This document shows positions 53,891-64,000 of a stretch of 64,000 nucleotides of DNA, piece after piece. The translations under genes were made by a program, and so were the position numbers. Location: the NCBI RefSeq assembly GCF_019399895.1, contig NC_091869.1, positions 1,550,001 through 1,614,000 on the forward strand, read 5' to 3'. Source of the DNA: Cardiocondyla obscurior. Lineage: Eukaryota > Arthropoda > Insecta > Hymenoptera > Formicidae. The notes below the pieces were generated by a model, which saw nothing but the letters and a program-made list of their open reading frames with translations, made no database searches and was not told where the DNA came from. Position 1 is the first letter of the stretch. The number at the start of each line of letters is the position of its first letter.

Positions 53891-55323
53891 CTATAATAAA
53901 AATTAAATAATTAGTATTTTTTTGCTTAAATTCCTAATTTTTTGAATTATGCATTAATTACTATAATTTTTACCTAAGTACATCCATATCAAGAGCACAT
54001 TGTGTATAGACAGATAAAAAATTTCGTAAATCAGAGTGCGTCCAATTGACTTGTCGCCAGGGTTCAATACATCTTTCTACTAGTTCCAAAAAAAAAAATC
54101 TTAGTTCCCGCGATCTATGCAAGTTGCATCCAATTCCGAGTATCGCTCTTGAATATGAACGAAAGTTTAAATCCAGTTCTTGATAAGATCGATCAAGAAG
54201 CATTGGTTTGAGCTTGAGACATACTAAACTGAAACATACCAAAATTTTCCTGTTATTTTTGTTATTAAAAAAAAAATTATTATGTTATATAAGTTTTACA
54301 TACTGCTTGTGATGTTTATCATTTTCTAAAAGAATTCTGCATTCCGATAATTCTTGTAAAAACTCCCTATCCAAATCAGTATCAAAATATTCGGATCCGA
54401 CGCAACGATATGTCCATGACATCATCATACTGTTAGCACAGTGATATAGATCGGGAAATGTTAAGAATTGTAATTTTCTCTTATTCATTTCAAATCGTAA
54501 GCATGCTATAAACACAACTGCTGCATATCGCCTGTAGAAGGAGTATAATTAAATAGTTATTATATGATAATTTGCATAATTAGATTATATACTTATTTAA
54601 TTTGTTCTATAAGAGATTATTGATTTTAAATACTTCGCAAGATCGTCGGAAAGTAAAAAGTGTTGTTTGATATTGGTTGTGAGGGAACCTGGCAAATCTT
54701 CCACAGTTTTGAATACTCGTTTTACATTGTCATACTGCCTTCTACAGCTTTTCAATGTGATTCCCGTCTTTTCTGCCACTTCATCCATATCCTTTCTACT
54801 TTTAGATGTAATTTTCTTTCCTAATAACTCTCGTATGACAACATCATCAAATTCGTAATACCTGAAATGGGTAATTATCTGTTTCAGATTCGTGAAAAAT
54901 CAAGCTCCAACTTCGATTAGAGGGTTCTGTTATACATATCCTTACATTTCTATAAGCATTTGACTGGTCTGTGGTTCTATCTGAAAGGCCAGTTGCTCGC
55001 TAGCAAGTTTTGTAGGAGTATGGAGTAGTTTTTCGAGTAAGGCATAAGTACGATAATGATCAAGAATATCCGACGCGACCAGCTCGATTGGCGCGTTAGT
55101 TTGTTGACAGATTCCTCGTTGATGCAGAATGCTGACGGCCTCGCTGGCTGAAAAAAGACATTCATCTCGTGAACCTCATTAATTTAAAATCAATCCTCGT
55201 AGAAATAAAACGAGAGATACTAAAATTTGTTCACTCACAAGTGTGCCCGTCGATCCAAAGCTGATAAATATCAGGATCGACCAGTGTATAATTGCTAATA
55301 AACACGTCGACCTCGGACAGCAT
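53812..55323 (-). CDS. Fibp: FIBP, acidic fibroblast growth factor intracellular-binding protein
   Basis: This is a conserved animal protein known from binding internalised FGF1; its biochemical role is not settled. Exons are 55239-55323, 54946-55147, 54634-54861, 54304-54531, 53974-54228 and 53812-53890. The total is 1077 nt (358 aa plus TGA) against about 357-364 aa in human. Landmarks shared with human FIBP are a start like SEVDVFISNYTLVDPDIYQL, the highly conserved KTGITLKSCRRQYDN and QHFLLSDDLAKRYAAVVFIA, RKLQFLTFPDLYHCANSMMM, DREFLQELSE, LELVERCIEPWR and the end CCLLRMYHT. All phases agree. Two donors were chosen by homology inside longer open frames (54634 and 54304). The gene is tail to tail with PDHB, and its promoter faces a plus-strand transcript at 55.4-56.2 kb. 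Confidence 0.95.
53974..54228 (-). CDS. Fibp: FIBP exon 5
   Basis: It encodes LVCLKLKPMLLDRSYQELDL, FRSYSRAILGIG and ELVERCIEPWRQVNWTHSDL. Acceptor is TGTTTCAG and donor CTTAG|GTAAAA. Confidence 0.94.
54304..54531 (-). CDS. Fibp: FIBP exon 4
   Basis: It encodes RYAAVVFIACLRFEMNKRKL and DTDLDREFLQELSECRILLE. Of two possible donors, AAGCA|GTATGT at 54304 keeps phase with exon 5. Confidence 0.92.
54634..54861 (-). CDS. Fibp: FIBP exon 3
   Basis: It encodes YYEFDDVVIRELLGKKITSK and the invariant TGITLKSCRRQYDN block. The donor GCGAA|GTATTT lies inside the open frame and was chosen because it restores LAKRYAAVVF with the next exon. Confidence 0.92.
54946..55147 (-). CDS. Fibp: FIBP exon 2
   Basis: Acceptor is TTTTTTCAG and donor GAAAT|GTAAGG. 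It encodes EAVSILHQRG, DILDHYRTYALLEKLLHTPT and QIEPQTSQMLIE. Another frame of this stretch is open but unrelated. Confidence 0.93.
55239..55323 (-). CDS. Fibp: FIBP exon 1
   Basis: Starts at ATG 55323-55321 and encodes MLSEVDVFISNYTLVDPDIY and LWIDGH, matching the human N-terminus. Donor is CACTT|GTGAGT. Confidence 0.93.
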
Positions 55324-55329
55324 TTTAGG

Positions 55330-56186
55330 GTTATGTTAACTCTACGATCGTACTGTACTATCGCTTGAGCTGTGCAGTAATCGGCGTTAGTGGCGCACGA
55401 ACAGCTGCGCTACTTACGTAGTAGCTCTGACGAGTCTGACGATGTTATTTTCGGCAAAGAAGAAGGTTGATGGCTATCCCGGAACGCGTCTCCTTACAAA
55501 ATTAGTGCGAATTTTTGTCAATCGTCGTCAGAGAGCGGCAATTGAGTGAAAATATCGAAGCTCTTTTGCGTCCAAAGGTAATTAGGTTTGTATTTTTGGT
55601 AGATCTTACGTTTTAATAGCTGAAATGATTGATCGAAATATCGACGCCCGCCGACTTTCGTGCCGGTGCTTCGCGCCAACTTTTCGCCGACAATAATTAT
55701 GATTTTCGTAGCTTGTTGGCGTTATTATTAAGAAGATTATATCACACTGTTATCGGGTTATGCGAATTATATTGTTCTTATCTGTAGATTTGCCGCTCAT
55801 TGCGTCGTCAAGAGAAGGAGATGGGTCGACAACGAGAAAGAGAAGGACGGAAGATGGATCGAGAACGAGAAAGAGAGAGACGGAAGATTGTCGTGAACGA
55901 ACTGTACGCAATAAATGCGTGAAAAGGTAAAAGAAATAGGCCACCGAGGTTTCATATCTTGTTTTTAATACAAATTTGCAGGATTGTGAATGGAAAATGT
56001 AATACTTTTGTGGTTTGCAGAATATACATCGGATTTGGGCAACACAGCGCAGAATCGTGAAAGGAGACGGAGGAAAGGAGACAGGAACGGGGACAGAGGA
56101 AAGGAGAGAGGAGTAGACAGGAGATAGAGAGGAGAGAGAAAAGAGAAAGGAGAGGTCGGACAAAAAGACGCGGATTCACCGACAAG
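55330..56186 (+). promoter_or_regulatory. Probable bidirectional promoter and leader between FIBP and the next transcript
   Basis: Less than 0.9 kb separates the FIBP start from a well-formed plus-strand first coding exon. The stretch 55800-56170 is purine-rich (GAGA-like) and codes for nothing recognisable on either strand. It fits a 5' leader transcribed rightwards. Confidence 0.35.
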
Positions 56187-56469
56187 ATGGCGTTCAGGCG
56201 TTTGCTGTTCTACATGGTAAGTACATAAAAATATTTTTAATTTATTGTTACAATTGTTGAATATAAAAAACTTCTCATGTAATCGAGAAATTGCAATTAA
56301 AATAATTTTTTTTTGAAAGTCGAGCATGATAATCAAATTTTAATTTAATTCTGACGAACATTAAAATGTTAATTTTGCTAGTATAAAATAAAAATTTGCA
56401 TCAATTAAAGAATTTCAGATTAATTATGAGGAAGAGTTTTATGGAATATTTGCAGGAGGAGTCAATTAA
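56187..56469 (+). CDS. Tentative two-exon microprotein (26 aa)
   Basis: Exon 1 is 56187-56216: an AAGATGG context (A at -3, G at +4), MAFRRLLFYM, and a strong donor ATG|GTAAGT. A possible exon 2 at 56419-56469 follows acceptor AAAGAATTTCAG and encodes INYEEEFYGIFAGGVN and then TAA, in phase 0. An AATAAA lies at 56538-56543. The start has a basic, hydrophobic character and could be membrane- or mitochondria-directed. I do not recognise the protein. Exon 1 may instead belong to a longer gene whose next exons I failed to find. Confidence 0.28.
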
Positions 56470-56543
56470 ATTCAACCATTGATTTTATTTCTTTTGTTAC
56501 GGTATTACAATATTTTTTGAATTTACATTTAATATTGAATAAA

Positions 56544-59500
56544 AATGTTTAAAATTACGTTTAAATTTTTACGGAAAAATATTTTTATTTAATTTTACGT
56601 ATTACGTATTAAATGAGCTTTTTATTAAAATTTTATTTAAACAGATCAACTACAAATTATTTGAAACATTAGTTTTAATTTTTTTCTTTTTTTTTTAAAT
56701 TAATATTAAAATTTTTTTTAAACATGTAACCATCCATAACCGCGACATTATAGTATTATATACTTTACGTAATTTTGCTGCCACTTGAAATGTTACTTTT
56801 GCAATTTATTAATTATTTTTCCTAAATTCTTTTCAAACATTATTATCCGCAAGTAAACCTGAATTTTAAAGTCAGTACCCGTCTTCTCAAGATATAGTTG
56901 TCGAGCAGAAAGGTCACACGATGTTACGTGTTAGTGTTTTATCGGCGGTGCATTATTTTCATTTTTCCGTCGTAATCTTATGCTTAATTGAAGTAATCGT
57001 CGGACTTTGGAGCGAAATAATATGAACTGCATAGCCATGCGTGTACGAACGCGTGCACGCGTACACATATGCCCACCGGCCACAATTCCGCGCGATTGAT
57101 TGACGGGTAAAGTGTAGTAACAGCAACAGCAGCGATCGAAATTGCCGCTGCACTCGCACTCGCACTCGCACGGACGCAATTAATTCGCGGCGAGGCGATG
57201 TCACGTAACGTTAAACTCGTTACCGTGCGGGAAACGCACGTTAACCGTCTACGACTGCCAATGCTGAGCGGATAAATATTGTAGTACCGTAACAAAACCT
57301 GGTGGAACGCCAGATTTGTCTTAACCAAGTATCGACCGATTTCTGCAAAACAAAATGATGAATTAGCGATTCTCATTTGTAATTCATATATGTTAACGAG
57401 ATACGGGAAACGTAACGATGAAAATATTAAAACTCGAAGAGTAGGAATTTTATAGATTTTATAGAGTACAAGAGCAGGAAACTTTTTTTTTGAGTATTAG
57501 AAAAGCAAAATATAATATCTTTAATCTTAAGATGTCACTTATAGTTTCGTAAAACTATTATTTTCTTTTTGAACAAAGACTTTTCTTTGTTCGTGCATGA
57601 TATTTTTTCTGGGTGGGTATACCTATCTTAATTTGCATTTATACATATAAAAATTAAAAAAAAAAAAACGTACAATTTTATCATTGTTTATGCACGAAAA
57701 TACGACGTGAGCTTATTCGATAGGAATTAAGACGTGCACTAAATAAATATTCGACATTTCTTATCTGACAATATCTGCATGCACACAGTCTGTAGCTGCA
57801 GACTTCGCACTTTCCTTGTTTCTTTAAATAAACACGTAGACCATATATGCAACATATATAAAGAATACAGATAAAATATGTTATTTGTACATTTATTATT
57901 TAATGCAATTTTGCATTATTTTGTGCAAAATTAAATAATCGGTTGTGCTATTTTTATCTACAACTTTATCGCGCACTTAGCAAAAGGAATGGCTGAGCCT
58001 GAGGTTTATTAAAAAAACATCGTAAATTTTAAGAATTATTAAAGACTTAAAACACGTACACCGCATCTTGCGTTAAATTTACGGTGAAAATATTGGCCCG
58101 TCTTCTACATCGTGCTTCGTGATAATTTTTTTTTTTTTCTTTTATTCCTCGTGGCTTCAAGAATCAGCATAAATTATTTTTGCCTGTGCGGTAATTACAA
58201 ATGTATTACAACGTAATGAAATATTGCATTTAATTTTATTAACAATTAGGAGCAATATTTTTCTAGATTATTATTAAATTATCTAAAACATTTTTTTTTT
58301 TGTAACAGAATTATTTTTTTCTTTAGAAGCAAAATATTACATTATTGATATGATATTAATTAATATGGCAATGTATAAATTTTGCCGGGATTGTAAAGAG
58401 TGTGGAGGATTTTTTAAATAGAGAATAGGATTTCCATATGATGCAAAGAAGACCGGGCAAGTTCGTATAAGATTACATTATTTTATTGCTGTCACTAAGG
58501 ACATACACTTGCTTCGCGTAAAGTCGCGGTAGCTGTTATTTTCCTTGTTGCATTCAATGTCGCTAACGGACATACTCGGTTTCGATCTCGCGGTACGGTG
58601 CGATCCATTGTCTCTCGCTCTACTCGATGCTTGTTTTCTTTTTCACTTCCTCTTTCCCGTCTCTTTACTCTCGCGCAGTTCTCTTCTACTTCGCTATCTT
58701 TTCTCCATCTCCTCTCTCTCCTTCTTCCGCTCTCTACGTTTCCTCTTTCTCGTCCTCGCAACCGCTCGCTCACCGTTTCTGCGTCTGTCTCTCGGACGGA
58801 GGAAGGAAGCGCTCCAGGAAATTCATTTGCAGAGACGTGGCACCGTACAGCAAAACACGAATGATATATTTACATGGCGCCGAGGGAGAAACCGACGAGA
58901 TGGATTTACTCGAGAGAGGTTTATCGAGCGTTACGCGCAGGGAAGGGGAAGAAACGTGAAATGTATTTTTTGAAAGAAACGCGCTAATCCACTCTCGAAG
59001 CCGTGCGGAAGTTTGTTCATAGTTTTTACCCTCGTCCGTCCCATGAATTCTCCTAGTTTTCGGGCGTGACTGAGAAATGTACGACGTAAATTTGAACGCG
59101 ACTTATTTCGACGTAGCGACAGATTTTAATGCCTTCAAGCACGATTTGATTCGGATATCTCTACTTTATTTGAAATTCTAGATTGACTGTGCTTAAAAAA
59201 ACTCACCACGATATCGATAGACTCGAAAGAAATTATAATTGACGTGTGGTGAAACAAATTTTGTATCACTAAAGTTTCATTAATTTTTAAACTGATTGAA
59301 GGTATCAAAAGTAAAGATTTCTCGTATATTAAGAAAAAAATAAAAATAAAAAGTTTCGTATATTTTTTTTAACAAGTATAATTGTCTTGAGATTGATTAA
59401 AATAGCTTCAAAATTTATGAGAAATGTGAAAAGAATCCATCTTGTCGGTTTCGCGTATTTTAACGGTATTCGGGAAAGTCGATTTTACGCTTATTTCGCC

Positions 59501-61144
59501 CTCGAGCCTGTAAAATTTCCATAAAGAAGAAAATACATCAATAATATCAGGCCGCGTTTTATTGCCCCGAGAGTTTTCGACAGAGTCAAGCCTCGTTGTT
59601 TATCTTGACACGTCAACTACAGTCGGTGCTTAGCGTGCCGCTTAATAATATACTACGCCATAATCGCACGTATTTACTTCTAGAGTAATCGTTATTGCAT
59701 TACATTGCTTGCTTTAGTCATGCCCGCGAGCTAACCGTCAACGAGAAAGTGACGACGTTTAATCCTATTTTAACAATAAATAAAATTTATGAATATGTTT
59801 ATCACACTTTTTAAATTAAATGCAAACCAGGTCGATAAGATAATTTCGAATTCTGTATTAAAAAATACTGTACGGCTTCTAACGAGTTGTTTGTCGCATT
59901 ATTTATAGGATTCCATTCTAAATTGTCATCATATCTTTGGAAAGTAACATCGAATAATTTTATTATGTGGTTCAAAGATTGCAATCTTGCAATTGTTGTA
60001 CAAAATTTAAAGAAAATTTTATTAATATAGTTAAATGTCTTTTCTAAATGTTTGCTAACTGAACAGATTAAAAGAAATTGACTTGATTGAGTAAATCTGT
60101 TCATTAAGTTATAACTTCGTTGTATAATATTATGAATTTCTCGAAATGTGACGATAATTTGAAATTTGAAGGTAACGTTATTATTCAGAGGCCGAATTTA
60201 ACAATATTTCTCTGTAAAAAATCGCTTCTCTTTTTTTTATGTGCTTTCGTAAAAATTAGATTAGGAATTATAATACAATTACACTTCACTATTAACATTA
60301 GATTATTATAATTTTATCGCACCACTGGAAGATAATCAGTCATAGATAGTCACACACGTTATCTGAGGATCTTTACATGAGACCAGAGTACTTTCGGCGG
60401 TGATTCGCAGTAGAAATGGCCTTATGCAGTCAGACATAATGGCAGCGCGCGCTGTAAAGTTTATTGTCGAAATTGCCCGAATGGTCTCTCGCTATTGGAT
60501 TGTTATATATATATACGGGGAGATACACGGAGGTGTCGGTATTTACGCTAAAATACGTAACGAGCTCTCTCCACGCTTCGGCTCGCCTTAATTTACGCCT
60601 TAATTTCCCCTGGCGCCGCAAGCGTTAGCTTGAGTCGACTTGTGGTTTTGGGCAATCAACTTAAGAATGGGATTTCAGGTTTCAAGAACATATCATTGTT
60701 ACATCACGCAAGCTCATATCTTGTAGTACACAACCACACGAATCATTATGCTCTATTTTTATTGAGCTAAAAAAGCGGAATTAGTTATGGATATTTTTTG
60801 AATAATTAATGTTTCAAATAAAATCATGTTAATTGTATTAACGTCGTTACTTATCGCATAAAAAAATTACGAACTTGCGTTATGTAATAATAACGTGCTT
60901 GATTCTTAATTGTCTCTTATCGCGATGTCGCAATTATTACTGTCGTACGTTTTTGTGCGATTTCTTTGTATTATAAATCGGCATGAACGAATTTTGCAAG
61001 CGTTTAACCGAGCTCGGTTTTACGACAATTAAGCGCGAGCGAAAATCTTGGACGGGTTGGTGTGAGATGTTGGTCCTCGTCTTCTCGTCGTCACCACAAT
61101 CACGGTAGTGATTTTACTCACCCTCTATCTTCGGGAGAGCGATG
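56544..61144. other. Intergenic stretch, no gene seen; probable activin 3' UTR at its right end
   Basis: Mostly AT-rich. A CT-rich segment at 58600-58760 gives long open frames of Leu/Ser/Phe strings that match nothing. A minus-strand AATAAA at 60758-60763 is a candidate poly(A) signal for the activin gene, so 60740-61144 may be its 3' UTR. Confidence 0.5.
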
Positions 61145-61306
61145 TCACATGCAACCGCAAGCCTCTACCACCATGTTCGGTAATGTTTTCTGCGTGATCG
61201 TGTTGTTCGTGTCGATGTAGAGTAGTTGAAGCGGGGCGAGCTGCGTTGGCGAACAGCACGGCACTATCTTGTTCTTTTGTTGTCCTAGGTCCTTACTCAA
61301 CAATTT
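61145..61306 (-). CDS. Actbeta: Activin-type ligand, last exon
   Basis: It has 53 codons plus TGA (61147-61145), starting after CTTTTGCAG. It encodes KLLSKDLGQQKNKIVPCCSP, LQLLYIDTNNTITQKTLPNM and VVEACGCM, the knuckle region with the last four cysteines. Confidence 0.95.
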   Translation of the reverse strand, partial: KLLSKDLGQQKNKIVPCCSPTQLAPLQLLYIDTNNTITQKTLPNMVVEACGCM

Positions 61307-63294
61307 CTGCAAAAGAAATAATGTTTTTCCATTTATGAATTTGTGACGATTTTAGGCAGCGAGATGGATTTATGGTCGATACAGTTTGACTTTTAATTTC
61401 TTGAATCGATACTTAGTAGTTTGAAGAAAATATAAAATATACAATAAGAAACTTGTACAAAATATTACATTTGATTGTTCGTAAATTATAAAAATTTCGC
61501 AATAGCAAATAATCCTCTGAGAAATACCAGAAGAGTGAATAAGGAGAGCGAATGTTGTTCTGTTCAGTTGTCCTCAAACTACTGAACATAAGAAAATCAC
61601 CACTCGCGCATGCAAACGATATTTCTCGCGTCACGCTTCGTATATGGCAGAAAGCATAGAACCTAAGTTAATGGGGTTTTACGTTGCGTGATAATGGAGT
61701 CTTAACGCCCCATTATCGTTACGAGTTGCAAACTATATTACTCACATTATGTGCCGCGGTATAACAAGAGTACCTCCTCTCCCGACTTTTATTAACAATT
61801 AATGCGGGTAATAAAGGACGCGATTATGCAGCACGATTATATTTTTTACGTTAAGTAAACCATAAATCGTGCGTGTGTGTGTAGACATATAGACAGGGAT
61901 AGAAGGGATTACTTTGCCCGACGTAAACTAGTTTTTATCGAATCCTATCTTACTCTCGCTTGGCTTTTGTTAGAGTAGAAGTTATTTCCGTGTGCGAAGT
62001 TGTTTAATTTCGGAATTGAAAATGAGGTATTTAGAAATGTTTTTTTTAATTGATTTTCAAGAGACTACTATTTATAACGTAATACATTTTTTATATATCA
62101 GCAATATTTATTATTGGCTAAATACTTTACGTTGTGATACAATCGGCGGTAAAATTACGAGAAAATGCGCGAAATGGCATGAGAAAAACGCGGTGTCAGG
62201 ATTTCTTCGTATTCTTAAAGAAAGAACGAATATAAATCACACTGGCGACACATTTCTTTAGCACGATAATCGGTTGTTACGCATCTGCACTTCGTACGAT
62301 CTGACACAAGCGAGATAAGATTGCCGCACGTTGTTTTAGATAGGACTTTCCCTTTTTTTTTTATATAGTTTTCATGGTTGTTCCTTTTCGACAACGAGAA
62401 CATTAATTCTGTTCTAGTAATGCAAATGAAATGGAATAAGTAATAACATAATGATAAGAATGAACTAACTGATGATAATCCTAATAATTAAAGAGTGAAG
62501 GTTATTGATATGTGATGAGAATAAAACAATCTTTGACGATAACGACAGAAAATAAATGGAATATTGAAAAATGAGTCAGATAAAAAGTACCGTAACTGAA
62601 TGAATGAAAGGAGATATTTTTAGAATCGCAGCAAGCGTATAACGTTTTATTTGAGAAATTTGAAAATAAACATAAAGTTAAAAAGATTAATGTTAAGAGT
62701 TTATTTGTGCTACTAATTGCACTACTAAATGTTAATTAAATTTTAGAATAACGCCAGCTATCACATATTAATGTTATCAACGTAGCTAATATTGTTTAAA
62801 AGAAAAAAAAGTCTTTTAGATCTCGTTCTCAAATTAAATCGGACTAATTATTGTCGACTGAGGCACTGTCGCATATGAATAATGTACGAGTACGAGTGGC
62901 ATTCAGCTTACCATGATTACGTTGTTATATTGCGAGCCGCTAATGGTTAAGGCAGTCGCTGAAGAACAAGATCCTCGACAGAAATACGCGTGATATCCGC
63001 TGGGATGTAAAATCCAGTCACTCCAGCCAATATCTCTGAAATTAATATATAGCTCGTCCCGACAACACTCCTTCATTTCGGGTTGGCAATTCGAATGCCT
63101 TTTGGGCCTGTTCCGTTGCGGCAAAGGCTCCGTGTGAATCACTAGAAACGGCTTCAGGGTTTGTTCAACGGACACCGGTGCTCTGTCGCTGTCGGTTGAG
63201 CAAGTCGTGCAAGCTATTTGGATAGCGTGATTCAGTCGGTGTCGTCCTATCCATTTCTTCACCATAAATTTTATGTCCGTCTTTACCCAGCCCT
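61145..63294 (-). CDS. Actbeta: Activin-beta / inhibin-beta type TGF-beta ligand (3' two exons; 5' part outside window)
   Basis: This is a secreted dimeric ligand that signals through type I/II receptor kinases and Smad2-type effectors. Exons are 62912-63294 and 61145-61306, joined in phase 0. The first has the end of the prodomain (GWVKTDIKFMVKKWI), a furin site RPKR, and the start of the mature domain (CQPEMKECCRDELYINFRDI, then GWSDWILHPSGYHAYFCRGS). The second ends with VVEACGCM. The mature peptide is about 115 aa with nine cysteines (ECC, CRGSC, PCC and CGC patterns plus an N-terminal extra Cys). This is the activin/TGF-beta arrangement rather than the seven of BMPs. Signal peptide and most of the prodomain are absent and must lie beyond 63294, probably past the window edge. 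Confidence 0.93.
62912..63294 (-). CDS. Actbeta: Activin-type ligand, exon with furin site and first half of mature domain
   Basis: Acceptor CTCTTTCAG at the 5' side needs one base from a previous exon. Donor ATCATG|GTAAGC. It includes cysteines 1-5 of the mature domain and the cleavage site RPKR. Confidence 0.94.
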
Positions 63295-64000
63295 CTGAAA
63301 GAGAAGATCAACGACTTTTTTGATGACACGCAATTTGACGCTCTCGAGAAATCATTCGTGCTCATGAAATTTTTTGGAAAATACAATTTATTCTAAATTA
63401 ACATTTTTTTTTTTTTTTATGTCTGCGAAAGTAAAGATTTGAATTATGCAATAGTAGGGAATAGTTGGATAATTGTTAGATTTAGCTTTCGCAATTTTTT
63501 AATATTTTAATTTCAGCATTTCCTATATTTTTCTGTCCCCGGGTAAAATCGCTCAATTATTTAAAAGAGAGATAAAAATCTGCGAATGTTATTGTCATTG
63601 TTTCAACGTTAGCCGGCTCAGTGTTACTTCTCACGGTTTTTTAAGCGCAGTATTTTCTGACACGCGAATGTTCGATAAACTGCCATTAAATTTTACTTTA
63701 AACGTTAGCAATTCCATTTCGTATCGATGGGCATTAGATGACGCTAGAAATCGTTCAGGATATCACGATATGAGAAAATTATTCCTCATCATGCGTATCG
63801 AATTTTCGATAAAGTACGAAATTGCAATGTGCAACGGGGAACAGATTCGCCAAGTGCATATGCAATACAACAGAGGAACGAAATTTCGCGAGAGAAGATT
63901 TCTATGCGATGCGGATTCGTATATAGGTGTGTGACGAACATGCATTTAAAGGCAGATATGGCATTTTCTGCGACGAGCGGCGACGGCGGCTGGCGTACGT
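63295..64000. other. Upstream intron of the activin-type gene, nothing recognised
   Basis: Open frames at 63668-63934 (plus) and 63763-63945 (minus) match no family. The previous activin exon, which must end in one base (G) of a Glu codon, was not found here. Confidence 0.4.

Noticed and set aside
54977..55165. 62-codon frame over FIBP exon 2
   Set aside because: Frame-shifted relative to the FIBP homology. It starts with the sequence of the intron acceptor.
58545..58973. Overlapping plus-strand frames of 88-142 codons
   Set aside because: Composed of CT-rich low-complexity sequence. No domain, no splice context and several frames open together.
1..64000. CRISPR arrays, bacterial operons, viral genes
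   Set aside because: No regularly spaced direct repeats with unique spacers, no ribosome-site-led tandem ORFs and no viral protein motifs were seen. The window is ordinary insect nuclear DNA in these respects.

Overview
The window is nuclear DNA from an insect, most likely a hymenopteran and perhaps an ant. The evidence is short phase-matched GT-AG exons, long AT-rich introns carrying CpG-rich and CT/GA-rich islands, and insect versions of conserved animal genes. I see no bacterial, organellar or viral gene blocks. The ant assignment is an impression from base composition, not a test. All exon models were built by hand from splice sites and reading phase.

Layout. (1) Positions 932-50200, minus strand: one very large gene for the class IA PI3-kinase regulatory (p85/p60) subunit. 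Its shared 3' exons (932-9701) encode the second half of a C1 zinc finger, a RhoGAP/BH domain, nSH2, iSH2 and cSH2. Two alternative 5' parts splice onto these in the same phase. Part A (10134-10425, 17940-18074, 22554-23711) encodes a long low-complexity N-terminus, a Cys-rich segment, a SAM domain and one version of the first half of the C1 domain; the predicted isoform is 1222 aa. Part B (47530-47577, 47808-47897, 48001-48114, with a likely 5' UTR exon ending at 49809) encodes a short acidic N-terminus and a different version of the same C1 half; the predicted isoform is 768 aa. Both models are exact multiples of three with a single final stop. (2) Positions 50966-53060, plus strand: pyruvate dehydrogenase E1 beta (mitochondrial). 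(3) Positions 53812-55323, minus strand: FIBP, tail to tail with PDHB. (4) Positions 56187-56543, plus strand: a tentative two-exon microprotein transcript divergent from FIBP. (5) Positions 61145-63294, minus strand: the last two coding exons of an activin-beta type TGF-beta ligand, whose 5' part lies outside the window.

The large introns of the PI3K subunit gene hold non-coding structure. Two diverged copies of a dispersed repeat (5123-6460 and 35132-36016) each carry a conserved long hairpin and conserved splice-like sites. There is also a near-perfect hairpin next to the BH exon, a roughly 90-bp sequence present three times at 40.4-41.6 kb, and a CpG/CT-rich island at about 24-28 kb that resembles a promoter or first-exon region.

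Functionally, the PI3K adaptor, pyruvate dehydrogenase and activin ligand are neighbours, not an operon-like unit. The strongest new idea is that promoter choice in the PI3K adaptor swaps the membrane-facing half of its C1 domain and adds or removes a SAM domain.
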